Shown here: positions 32,350-41,634 of the stretch, in pieces
Position numbering within the stretch: the first letter of the stretch is position 1
How the letters are laid out: every line of letters begins with the position of its first letter
Assembly (NCBI GenBank): GCA_903632075.3
Contig: CAHIKZ030000582.1
Span: forward strand, 107,501 to 171,500
Reading direction: 5' to 3'
Length of the DNA: 64,000 bases
Source: Acanthosepion pharaonis
Taxonomy: Eukaryota; Mollusca; Cephalopoda; Sepiida; Sepiidae
Translations under genes and position numbers: made by a program
Notes under the pieces: model-generated
Seen by the model: only the letters and a program-made list of their open reading frames with translations
Told to the model about the DNA's origin: nothing
Databases searched by the model: none

Positions 32350-32940
32350 CTATAAGTTGGATAGATCCGGTGAGAAAATACATATTTGTTTTTCACACCT
32401 TTCTATTTTACTAGATTTAATGAAATACAGTTCTATACATACCTATGCAAAATTCTTTGGTTCTTAGGATATTTTTGCCATGATTTTCTGCAAGGAAAGA
32501 ATTCAGGAATTTCATGTATGAATGTGAATATATGCCAGGGAGGAACATGCCAGTGCAGGAAAAAAAATAATTCTATATTCGCGGATATTTTTGTGGTCAT
32601 CACTTATCTTCTCCTTTCATCAGAACCTTGACTACAATATATATAATTATATATAGAAATAACTTCAATAGGGCCAGTGATTCAACGGTAACAACAGCGT
32701 TGCGAAATATCCATATATAAGCTGAAAATTATAAAAAAATAACATACTTTAAAATGGGCAATGATTTTCTTCACGATGCTATAAAAACTGGTTTAGACAT
32801 GAAAAAAATGAAAGATGAAATCTTCATTGTTTTCTGTTTGAAAATTCTATAATATTAAAGAATATGATTGAAAGAATACAGAAGAAAATTTGGAAATGGA
32901 GTGACATATCTAATCGTTTATAACACATATCTATTTATCT
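32350..32940. other. no gene seen
   Basis: AT-rich unique sequence. The frames at 32285-32631 overlap the LINE remnant in antisense and carry on into unique sequence without any motif. Confidence 0.4.
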
Positions 32941-32947
32941 ATCTATC

Positions 32948-32948
<1 letters not shown>

Positions 32949-33019
<71 letters not shown>
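32949..33019. repeat. (AT)n microsatellite
   Basis: About 35 AT units preceded by a short (TATC)n run. Confidence 0.95.
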
Positions 33020-33022
<3 letters not shown>

Positions 33023-33655
33023 ACAGAACAGTAAGATATATAATCCGGTGTTCTTATAGATATTTTTATTTTTACAAAATAGTGCTCAACGTAAATTTAC
33101 AGAGCATTAATATTATAATTAATTGATTTAAAATATGTTTTTTTCGCTACACAGTTCTAACCACGTTTCAAAAATGGAAGCTAAAAGCCCCGACTTTAAT
33201 TTTGTAATTAAATTAAAGACATTAGTTCCATTTCATCCTCAAGCGAATATTGGAGTAACTTTTAAAATTACTGGGTTTTAAATACACATCTAAAACAAAA
33301 TTCATGTTTCCAAGGTTACCGATAAATCTATTTTTCTAGACTAGGGGTGTCTGGGTGTTCAATATGTCTATATTTTAATGTAACAGTTATTGCTACGTTT
33401 TGGTAGTGGGTATATGACCCTGGGTTGTATCCCAGTCCTGGCTGGCAAACAGTCTATAAGGAAACCCTGAATTCCCATATGACGTAGGCTATTTGAATAA
33501 TTCATAGCACATAGTGATCCAGAGCTGTTATCATTTCCTACAAAAAGTACGGCTAATTCTACACAATCCTTGGTCGTTATAATCAGCGTGTAGGTGTGTA
33601 GTTCGAGATTGAACCCTTTGACTTTCATATATCAAAATAGACGGGATATATATAT
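33020..33655. other. no gene seen
   Basis: Unique sequence. A GGGTTGTATCCC motif near 33420 weakly recalls a B box, but no A box or tail was found. Confidence 0.4.

Positions 33656-33709
<54 letters not shown>
33656..33709. repeat. (CA)n(TA)n microsatellite
   Basis: About nine CA then 17 TA units. Confidence 0.9.
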
Positions 33710-33711
<2 letters not shown>

Positions 33712-33774
33712 AACTGTTACATTCGAACATGCAAGTTACTCCTACAAAATTACATATTTTGTTTCGACGTTCAA

Positions 33775-33970
33775 CACGTCTTATTTGCATGTTGGGCTGT
33801 TGTTCCTTTTGCTAACAGACATGCATTCTGTCTTCTTACAATTGATGTTTATTTTTTCTTCTCGCTTTTCTGTAATACCTTTTGTAGTTCTTCCATTTTC
33901 ATTTCTGTGTTTACCACCACCAACATGTTATCTGCATAACTTATGCTAAGATCGTGGTAGCCAATAATGC
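33775..33970 (-). pseudogene. second RTE-like reverse transcriptase fragment
   Basis: Minus strand reads IIGYHDLSISYADNMLVVV, NTEMKMEELQKVLQKSEKK and, after a frame change, the equivalent of INCKKTECM...SKRNNSPTC. It is closely related to 32053-32337, and only this short region is present. The active-site motif is YADN rather than YADD. Confidence 0.7.
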
Positions 33971-33994
33971 AGTTGTTTTACAATGATGGTAATA

Positions 33995-34205
33995 GTTTTA
34001 CAATGATGGTAATAAAATATTTTGTTTAAAATTCCAATTTATGAAATACCACTTCTACAATTTTTGGAAAAATTTCCATAAAAGGCAAAATCACTTGAAA
34101 ACACATTTTTTTGCCTTTTATGGAAAAATTTTCCAAAATGTAGAAGGAATTGAGGTTTCATAAATTGTAATTTTAAATCAAATCGTTTATTGCCATCATT
34201 GTTAA
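33995..34205. mobile_element. 210-bp foldback (MITE-like)
   Basis: The left arm GTTTTACAATGATGGTAATA...AATTTATGAAATACC...TTCTACA...TTTGGAAAAATTT-CCATAAAAGGCAAAA pairs with the right arm TTTTTGCCTTTTATGG...TGTAGAAGGAATTGAGGTTTC...TGCCATCATTGTTAAC around an ~18-base loop. The first 22 bases of the left end are duplicated just upstream (33973-33994). No coding capacity. Confidence 0.75.
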
Positions 34206-34375
34206 CTACCTGATGAGGTGTATTAAACCTCGAAACATAATATGCAATTTTGTAGTAGTAACGTGCATGTTCTAATGAAATCGTTTATGATAAATTTTTA
34301 TTGCTCTACCTTTGTATTTAGCCCTTTTTCAAATTAATGCTATGAATATTTGAATTATATTCTTTTCTTTCTTTT

Positions 34376-34406
<31 letters not shown>

Positions 34407-34429
34407 CATATATATACATATATATATAC

Positions 34430-34506
<77 letters not shown>

Positions 34507-34514
34507 CATACAAA

Positions 34515-34601
<87 letters not shown>
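34376..34601. repeat. compound (CA)n/(AT)n/ATAC microsatellite
   Basis: Long AT tracts interrupted by ATACAT steps. Open frames of 77-87 codons on both strands are Tyr-Ile read-throughs. Confidence 0.95.
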
Positions 34602-34606
<5 letters not shown>

Positions 34607-34649
34607 TGAATAAAAAACAGACCACTTTAAGGTTCCATGTAATAAATTA

Positions 34650-34687
34650 TTTCACCACAGCCCTTTTAAAGGGTTCTGGATCATCAG
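34650..34687 (-). ncRNA. CTGATGA-hairpin-GAAA core beside AT tract
   Basis: The minus strand reads CTGATGA, then TCCAGAACCCTT-TAAA-AGGGCTGTGG (stem of CCA/TGG and CCCTT/AGGG), then TGAAAT. It resembles the terminal cores of Penelope-like elements and lies 50 bp from the microsatellite. There are mismatches in the stem and it is unlikely to be active. Confidence 0.25.
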
Positions 34688-34689
34688 AC

Positions 34690-35247
34690 TTTACTTCCAA
34701 AGGTTTAAATGAAAAATGAAAAGAAATTTACACATTTTTGAAGGGCCGTATTAAGGATATGTAAATTAACAAAGTGAGGAAGTGAGTGGGGGAGAGAAGA
34801 CATGAGTGAGTTAGATGTACCATTTCCATTCTTTATCCCTAACCCCACTTGGTGTGGGCCAGACAAACGCTTAACTTATGTTATCTTTAGATATGGATGG
34901 GTAAGTGGTGAAGAGGAAAGCCGACATAAAAGGAAGAAGATACAATAAAACAACCCTGATGAGAGAAGGTTTCACTTAATTTCTTGGACGCTGTTATTTC
35001 ACATTCCTTTAAAGGGTATATTTGGGGGTTAAAGTTTGATATAAATCTAAATGTCTACAAAATCTACGAAGAATTTAATTTGATGTTTGTTGGAGTTTTG
35101 GGTATTTTCTATGAAATAGTCGATTGAAAAAAAAATTCATAGAAAGTACATTGAAAGAATAATTCATTTTACATCTAGTAATCTTTTTTTTTTTTTCCTA
35201 AACGTTTTTCTTGTTGATTATTGTTGACATCTATTCGTTGAGTTTTG

Positions 35248-35248
<1 letters not shown>
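34690..35248. other. no gene seen
   Basis: Unique sequence without recognised signals. Confidence 0.4.

Positions 35249-35308
<60 letters not shown>
35249..35308. repeat. (AT)n microsatellite
   Basis: About 29 AT units. Confidence 0.95.
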
Positions 35309-35309
<1 letters not shown>

Positions 35310-36720
35310 CAAAATTGGTTGTATTTATATCTATTTATATTGGATGGAGCTTTTGTATTTATAGAAATGTGAACACAGAAATCACGACTACATTGTACCT
35401 GTGACCTCTTATCTTCGTATGTATAAGAAAGCGTTTAACAGTTAACATTTCAGCAATCATTCCTAAATGTGCGCATATGCGTGATTGTACATATCCATCA
35501 AAAAGCCAGGATCTTCCCAAAATACAATGCCTTAAAATTTGGTTATATATGAATAAGTCGAGTGGGTCGGTTAATACAGTGTTATAATCCATGGAAACAG
35601 CGGTAGGAAAAACTGAGCAGTAGAGAAAATATTCTATCTCCGTAGATTAACAAACATGTGTGCACATATTTGAATTATATGATACTTAATTAACACCTAC
35701 ATGAAAATATCCGCAATATGTACTTTCTTATAGAAAAATTAATCTTCTAAACATGATTTTTCCAATCTCGCCTTTCATATAATTGTTGTCAAATAATCTT
35801 TAGTTATCTATGTATCAACATAACAAATCTATAGAAAACAAAGTGAATCACACTGAGAATAAATAGACGGGCTATAGAAATGTTGGCGTATCGAATTGAT
35901 AGCCGACGCAAACATCTTTGAATATAGATGTTCTACAAACGGAATATTGAATAATTTGTTTAAAACGGGAAAATGATTAAAAGAATGAGTGATAAAGAAC
36001 AAAGGTTTGGAATGCACAAAATAGCACATATACACAACGCGAATAACATTATTAAAATTTATCAAAGTCTTATTAGTTCATTGGTAAGTTTGTGTTTGGT
36101 TTTTGCTTCACATCGATGCTTGACATTTTAATCGGTGATTTCATTGTGCGTACACTATCGTTATTTGCTGAATTCTGCGATTGGCTAAAATGTATTTTTT
36201 TTAATTTTATGGTCAGTTTTTGATTTAATGAAAGAAGAAAAAATACAGCAATAAAACTAATAAAAATTACAATGTACCCGTTTTCTTGTCTTATATTACA
36301 GAATTAGAACTTACTCTCACTTTTAAAAAAATGTCTATCTGTGCTATTATTTTTCACTTCCAAGCTTTCAGATAATAATTATCAGTTTGTTCATTTGTAT
36401 TCATGTGAATATTTTCTTTGGGTTTACCTTGACCTTTGTTAGAATGACCGAACTAAATATTAACACATGAAGATATTCATAGAATATGTTAGGGTGATGT
36501 CACAAACATTTTATTACCTTTTTATCGTTATGTTCTTTACAGACTAAGGCGAATCTCCCTTTATAATTGCATGTTCTAAACAATTCTACGATATAAACTC
36601 CGTATTGTTTCTGAAGTGCAAACTATGCGCGTGCAGGGATTCTTATTTCAGTTTTTACCTATGTGAAGTAAATTTCTGTCAATTTTTATTAAAATAATTA
36701 TATCCTACTGTATGTCTATC
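35309..36720. other. no gene seen
   Basis: The 77- and 78-codon minus frames (35359-35592 and 35829-36065) have no recognisable domain or composition typical of a protein. Confidence 0.4.
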
Positions 36721-36722
36721 TG

Positions 36723-36793
36723 TGTCTTTCTTTCTTTTTTTCTTTCTTTCTTTCTTTATGTTATCTATCTTTTTCGTTGCTATCTTTCTCGTT

Positions 36794-36842
<49 letters not shown>
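36723..36842. repeat. (CTTT)n and (CTAT)n microsatellites
   Basis: An imperfect CTTT tract at 36723-36757 and about 12 perfect TATC units at 36795-36842. Confidence 0.9.
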
Positions 36843-39087
36843 GTAGCTATTTCATACGTGGCTGTATATATGTTTATGTTTGTGATAGCGTGTAAAAATC
36901 TGAAAAATAAAGAAGAGCAGGTGCATCAAATATAGTTAAGACATCAAATTCTGCATGGCTTTTTACACCCAATGGAAACTACCTATCCGTTTGTTGCAGT
37001 TAATTACAGATGTTGATATTAGTTTTTTTAGAGTGAGATCATTAACACCGATATTTATTCATCACCCTAAGCATTTTCGCATTACTCATATGAGCGTCCC
37101 CGTCATCATAATACTTGATATAAACCAGGTTCATATATTTTTTATCCAAACTAATACATTTTTATCAATGTATCTACTGCTGGCAGCATAGTCAAGACGA
37201 TTAGAAGCAATATTAAACACGTTTAATTAACGAACGCATCATCTATCAGTATTAACCTGAACTTTAACTCGATATATATTTAGGGAGATCACTTCATTTT
37301 GCTGGCTGTAAGTATTTTTCTTTATCTTCCTTTTTTATAATTACTATAATCCACCAACATATATAACGACCATCTTCATGTATGCCAAATTTCCATTTTT
37401 ATCTAATCTTCAGCCAGTAAGGAGGTGATACTTTACAAATTATCTTTTTCATGAATAATCAGACAAGATAGAACCGTTTCCAAATCCTCTGTTTCCACTG
37501 CCATGTTGATTTCAGGCATTGCATTCTGGTGGTATGTTAACGTCGACCAACGCCATCGTACTATATTCTAAGAAATGGCTTTTTCATATTTTCCCTAATA
37601 GAAGAACATAGCAAAATCCATGCTATAGGATTGCAAGTATCGACAGCATAATTAATGTCTTGGGATATATTCTGATGTCAGTTCCTTTAAAGATTTTTTC
37701 CTAATAAAAACCTCATAACGGCGCCGGTTGTGAGCTCATCATCCTTTCAAATGGCAGAGATGTTTTATTTGTAAGGATGAGAAAATAATAGATCCAAGCT
37801 TTAGAATAAACGAGAATTATCGAATATTTTCTTATGTTTTACGAAAACTAAATAGAAAATATATATATTCCGTGAGTAATAAAATGACAGAAAACCCGTT
37901 CGTTTACACAATGAACAGATATATAATATTAAACCTCCAAGATGGTAGGGAGTACTTAATAATATGTTTACATACGAAGAAGAGGTACGATGCTGAGAAT
38001 ACCATAGACCGCGCATGTCAACAGCGAGAAATGTACTATGAATAAAAATTAGAATTAGTTGAAGTTTTTTGGATAGAGGATATATTAAAGGCAGAAAAAA
38101 CTGACAGAAGCTGTAAACAACAAATCTAAAGATCATTTGTAAATGGACGGCAGAGTACAGACTTAGCGGGAGATAAAAGAGGCAAACAAAAAACTATACT
38201 TTTTCTAAAATTGTATAGAGGCATAATAGTGAAAGTGAAACAGGACATAAAAGAAGTGTTATTCTCAAAAGCCTTTTTCCATGTCACTGCGCTTAATTCA
38301 ACGATTGTCCGTCAATCTCATGGATCGAACATTATACAGTGCAAGTTTCGTATAAAACTCCAGCTAATTACTCTTTCCAGCTACGAACGTATTGATCCGC
38401 CATATTTGCTGTCTGGAAAGTGTTTACTGGACTTAGATGAAAAAGAAGAAAAAAAAAAACAGTTGTCCAACATTAGATGACACCGTTGATTCTGTTCGCA
38501 AACTGATTTGAAGAAAAAAAAGTAAAACACAGTAAATGGAAGCTTTCCACAGAAAACAAATAGTCTTTTCTGAGATACACAACAGTAAAGGTTAAATATC
38601 ATGGCAAGATATATGAAACGGAAGTTAAGGGAGGAAATATCTATTAACCACAATGCAGACAGAAATCTTGCTATAAGTCAATACATTGCGATGAGAAAAA
38701 GCAGAAATTCTTATATATTCGATCTAACATTGACCAAAATAAGCAGGGACAAAAGAGTAGGTTCAGTAATCGCATACAATTAAATTATAAGAATATAGAA
38801 AATAGTATAAGCAAAAATTGTGTTTAATAGAAACCAGACTGTACTTTCATTAAAATCATCATCCTTCGACCTGTGGTTGGTCGGAACTTCATTAACAATC
38901 CCTTTTCACACTGCTAGGTCATGTATTGCCGTTCCTAGATTCCCATGGTCCAACCCTGAGTCCTGAGCTATCGTGACTGGGAAATGGACTTTCACGAGAA
39001 GTCACCTCCAGAAGGATGCTATAGAAGTAAGTATGAAACGACTTCCCTGTCCGCTCGGTGGCAGTGGCCGGCAAACTGCTTAAGTGA
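36843..39087. other. no gene supported
   Basis: Several frames of 60-111 codons occur (the longest is minus 37801-38136, 111 codons, rich in Phe/Ile/Leu/Tyr). None shows a domain, a splice context or raised GC content. Confidence 0.4.
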
Positions 39088-40001
39088 GATTTACATCGGA
39101 CTATTGTCCTCGTCTTTGTCGCCATAATTATCCCTTCTTCAGGTGGTTAGAATGTCGAACTGAGCTCTTTATTTCGACTGTTCTAGTTCCACGTGACATA
39201 TTTGATGGATGTCAGTTATCAGTTATCTCCTGTTAATTTCCCTCTGCATTAACAAGTTATTGAACTCACACTCTTTGGGTCCTGTCACTGGATCTAACCA
39301 ACGCCTTTATCCATGTGTCCTTGATGACATCTGGGTATGGATTTCTTGGTAATTTCTTCAGCAACCATTTTTACCAGTGCTCATATTGCAATTTTGCTAT
39401 TATCAAAACATGTTTTTACCAGAGCTCATATTGCAACTTTGTTGTTATCATTGCTTTTCTTTGGCACTCCTTATTACTGGTTCCCGTATTGTATTTATTT
39501 CTATACTTGGTCGGCTAATTCCTTAAGTTTACGAATTTTCCAATGGTGTTCCTTGTATATAATCTCAACATGATCCCACAGAGGGCGGTGATGTCCCTTC
39601 TCTCTCCATATGTGGTCAGCCACGCCTATTTTTCTACTTCCCCTCGTGTTACAGCTTTCTGGTGTACTTGAAGCCTTGCCTTGATGGGGCGGCCTGTCTC
39701 TCCTTTATATTCCTTTCCACAGCTGCACGGGATAGCGTACACACACTCTTTAGTCATGTTCTCCTCTATGGGGGGGGTCTTACTCTGGAGAGATATCTGC
39801 GAAGTGTCGTCAAACTTTTGAAGGTTGTCCTGATGTTATATGGACCGCAGATCCTTTGTATTTTCTCTGATAACCCCTTCACATAAGGCCGGAGCGTACA
39901 GCAGCCGAAACGTTGTGATAAATATGGCGACAAAGATGAGGACAATAGTCCGAATGATGTAAATAATGTACATAATACCTCATCTCAGAAATATAGACAG
40001 A
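39088..40001 (-). pseudogene. Penelope-like element remnant, reverse transcriptase C-terminus plus GIY-YIG
   Basis: Minus strand in order: LSEKIQRICGPYNIRTTFKS, LRRYLSRVRPPPIEENM, VYAIPCSCGKEYKGETGRP, IKARLQVHQKAVTRGEVEK, then after a frame break GVADHIW and KGHHRPLWDHVEIIYKEHHW, and further 3' an LLSRPS-type C-terminus. V-Y-A-I-P-C-x-C and Y-K-G-E-T-G-R are the two conserved strands of the GIY-YIG nuclease of Penelope-like elements, with Cys-x-Cys of the usual linker. The right terminus 39889-40001 matches 24937-25054 including its last bases ATATAGACAG. The left inverted terminus at 39088-39150 is shortened. Stops and shifts make it inactive. Confidence 0.85.
39889..39912 (+). ncRNA. decayed hairpin-GAAACG core of Penelope-like terminus
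   Basis: Retains GGCC...AGCCGAAACGTTGTG but the CTGAAGA strand is lost (TTCACATAA). Confidence 0.25.
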
Positions 40002-40004
40002 CTC

Positions 40005-40330
40005 TAAGTGTGATTGGTTTCAGTTCTCCCTAAATTGTGTTAAGCGATGCATGGGGCCTTCAACAGATGTTCTGGATTTTTTCCAAGCAGATTTGTATAT
40101 GTTCCATCCAGTCGTCTTTCAAGACAAACAGATAATACCTAAGTCTCTGACTGATTCATTCAGTGTCATAAAAGTTTTAACTTCGAGCGGCAGATCTTGT
40201 GAAGTTTGTTAAACGGATCCCATGCAAGAGCTTTACGGATGTTGAAGTCTTTTTGGGAATGTGTGATCCAAGATATTTGAAATACTCAACTCTTTTGACG
40301 GATGTATTAATATTATTGGTCCTTATCTAG
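40005..40330 (-). pseudogene. LINE reverse transcriptase fragment (thumb region)
   Basis: Minus strand reads KRVEYFKYLGSHIP, then in shifted frames a KDFNIRKALAW-like segment, LERRLDGTYTNLL and LNTI-GELKPIT. This follows the pattern F.YLGS...D...RK.LAW.A..KL..I...LERRLDG.YT.LL of RTE-like LINEs. Only ~110 codons remain, with frameshifts. It is directly followed by an oppositely oriented LINE fragment. Confidence 0.65.
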
Positions 40331-40359
40331 CTGCTCAGCTTCAGGCACTTACCTACCAT

Positions 40360-40800
40360 CGTAAGGTTGCCTCTCTGTGCCTTTTTTTTTATAAACATTT
40401 TCATGGCAATTATTCGGATGAGCTCTTCGTAATTGTACCTTGACTTTATGTATTTAAGCACAGTACTATAATGGTGTCGAGATCTCATGAATTTATAGTT
40501 GAGCTGGCTAGATGTAACCGTAAGTTCTATGCTAACAGTTTCTTTTCTCGCACTTCTTGCTTTGGGATCTCGCTTCCAGCTCCATGTTTTCCTACCGAAT
40601 TTAATCTGTAAAAATTTAAATGCAATATCTATCTCTACCTACTGTCCTCTTGGTTACTCTTTTCTCTTTCTGCTCATTAATGTTTCTGTTCCTAATTCTT
40701 TCACCCCCTGTAATCCCTTGCGTTTTAGTGGCTTTGCTGCCTTGCTTGGAGTGATACCGATTAAAACAATACACGAGCGCGTATTATAATTATTAGATTC
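40360..40800 (+). pseudogene. Jockey/CR1-like LINE C-terminus and 3' end
   Basis: Plus strand, shifting frames: VASLCLF-KHFHGNYSDELF, SRSHEFIVELARCNRKFYAN and SFFSRTS..., then FPTEFNL-KFKCNI. The tail is CTTGCGTTTTAGTGGCTT, GCCTTGCTTGGAGTGATACC, as in the LINE end at 49680. It is the last ~130 residues of the reverse transcriptase ORF with its 3' untranslated end. The 96-codon frame at 40499-40789 is out of frame with most of this. Confidence 0.75.
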
Positions 40801-41104
40801 TCATTTGTATAATAAAATATGAAAATGCCAAATGACTACTGGGATTTTTATTAGCTACGCGATCCTCTATCAAATATGCTATTAAGAAGAGACTCAGCTT
40901 GTTGTAATTCGTGCATTATGAACTTAAACAGAAAATGCTGACTACTTGTTGAAAGCAGTAGATTGACCAACGAGTTTTTCTTTTTATGTATTACAGAAAA
41001 CCTGATCGTTTTGATAAATTGATTCGTTTCCTGCGGCTTATCAACCCTTTTGTTGGCTATTAAAAGACAGAAAATATTTTTAGATAGTAAGAATTTTTTG
41101 AGAT
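40801..41104. other. no gene seen
   Basis: Unique AT-rich spacer between the LINE end and the 5S/tRNA SINE. Confidence 0.4.
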
Positions 41105-41399
41105 AATATGGGTTTAGTTATATACGTCTTACTAATAAACCCATAACTGGGGGGAGAAAAAGTGGATTCATACCTTTCCCAAGGGTAATTGCGCGTAAGT
41201 GAATATAACGAACCCAACTGGAATTGGAACTTGGCTATGCGATTAACAATTCCCAGTTATTATCCATTACATCAGACGCATATCCAAGCTTACAGCTCTT
41301 GGTATTCCCAAGCGGTCACCAATCAAGGTACTGACTCAACGTTACTTAACTTCGGTAATCATACGGAAACTGGTGTTTCAACGTGATATGCTCGTAAGC
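41105..41399 (-). mobile_element. composite 5S rRNA + tRNA-Arg-like SINE
   Basis: Minus strand. 41399-41286 is 5S-like (see separate entry). Immediately downstream is GGATATGCGTC, then a tRNA-like part with A box TGATGTAATGGATAA and, 43 bases on, B box AGTTCCAATTCC, the correct tRNA spacing. The body continues GTTCGTTATATTCACTTACG, CCTTGGGAAAGGTATGAATC, TTTTTCTCCCC and CCAGTTATGGGT, which matches the SINE at 54108. The A box GTAATGGATA is that of tRNA-Arg. Two internal RNA polymerase III promoters thus lie in tandem. Confidence 0.75.
41286..41399 (-). rRNA. 5S rRNA-derived sequence (pseudogene, SINE head)
   Basis: 114 nt on the minus strand. Landmarks in order: GCTTACGAGCATATCACG (5' strand), GTTGAAACACCAGTTTCC, ATTACCGAAGTTAAGTAACG (box A region), CAGTACCTTGATTGGTGACC (box C region), GCTTGGGAATACC and the 3' strand AGCTGTAAGCTT. 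Helix I can still pair in part. A few internal bases after the box A region are missing. It is fused to a tRNA-like sequence, so it is not a ribosomal gene. Confidence 0.75.
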
Positions 41400-41634
41400 C
41401 TGTCTGGACAAAAATTTAACTTACATTGTACTATTATACTGATGTAATATGGTTAATTTGTTGCTTACCTGTGGTAATCGCACAGGAACCGCTCTTCCTA
41501 AATGATGTGACCGTAAGCAAAGAAGACCATTTTGCTTATTACGGTACGAAGAATTACAAAAGTACAAGACCGTTAAGACTGCAAATGTAGATTGATACAC
41601 ACTAAGTATAGAATTTCATGCCCATCAGCAAATC
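41400..41634. other. no gene seen; flank of satellite
   Basis: Unique sequence between the SINE and the satellite array. Confidence 0.4.

Larger units (their letters stand above)
33722..34276. mobile_element. element with inverted ends, Penelope-like, holding LINE and foldback sequence
   Basis: The left end GAACATGCAAGTTACTCCTAC...TTTCGACGTTCAACACGTC is the complement of the right end CGAAACATAATATGCAATTT...GTAACGTGCATGTTC. Inside each end a hairpin precedes GAAAC: GAGGT/ACCTC on the right and, on the minus strand of the left end, GACGT/ACGTC, a compensatory change. Between the ends lie a reverse transcriptase fragment and a 210-bp foldback. I read it as a composite built around Penelope-type ends. 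Confidence 0.5.

Noticed and set aside
34210..34236. Strict hammerhead ribozyme
   Set aside because: The stem uses the G and A of CTGATGA, which must be unpaired in the catalytic core; kept only as a related hairpin signature.
37801..38136. 111-codon minus frame
   Set aside because: Hydrophobic composition expected of AT-rich DNA; no domain, splice or start context.
41286..41399. Genuine 5S rRNA gene
   Set aside because: Internal deletions, substitutions and direct fusion to a tRNA-like SINE.
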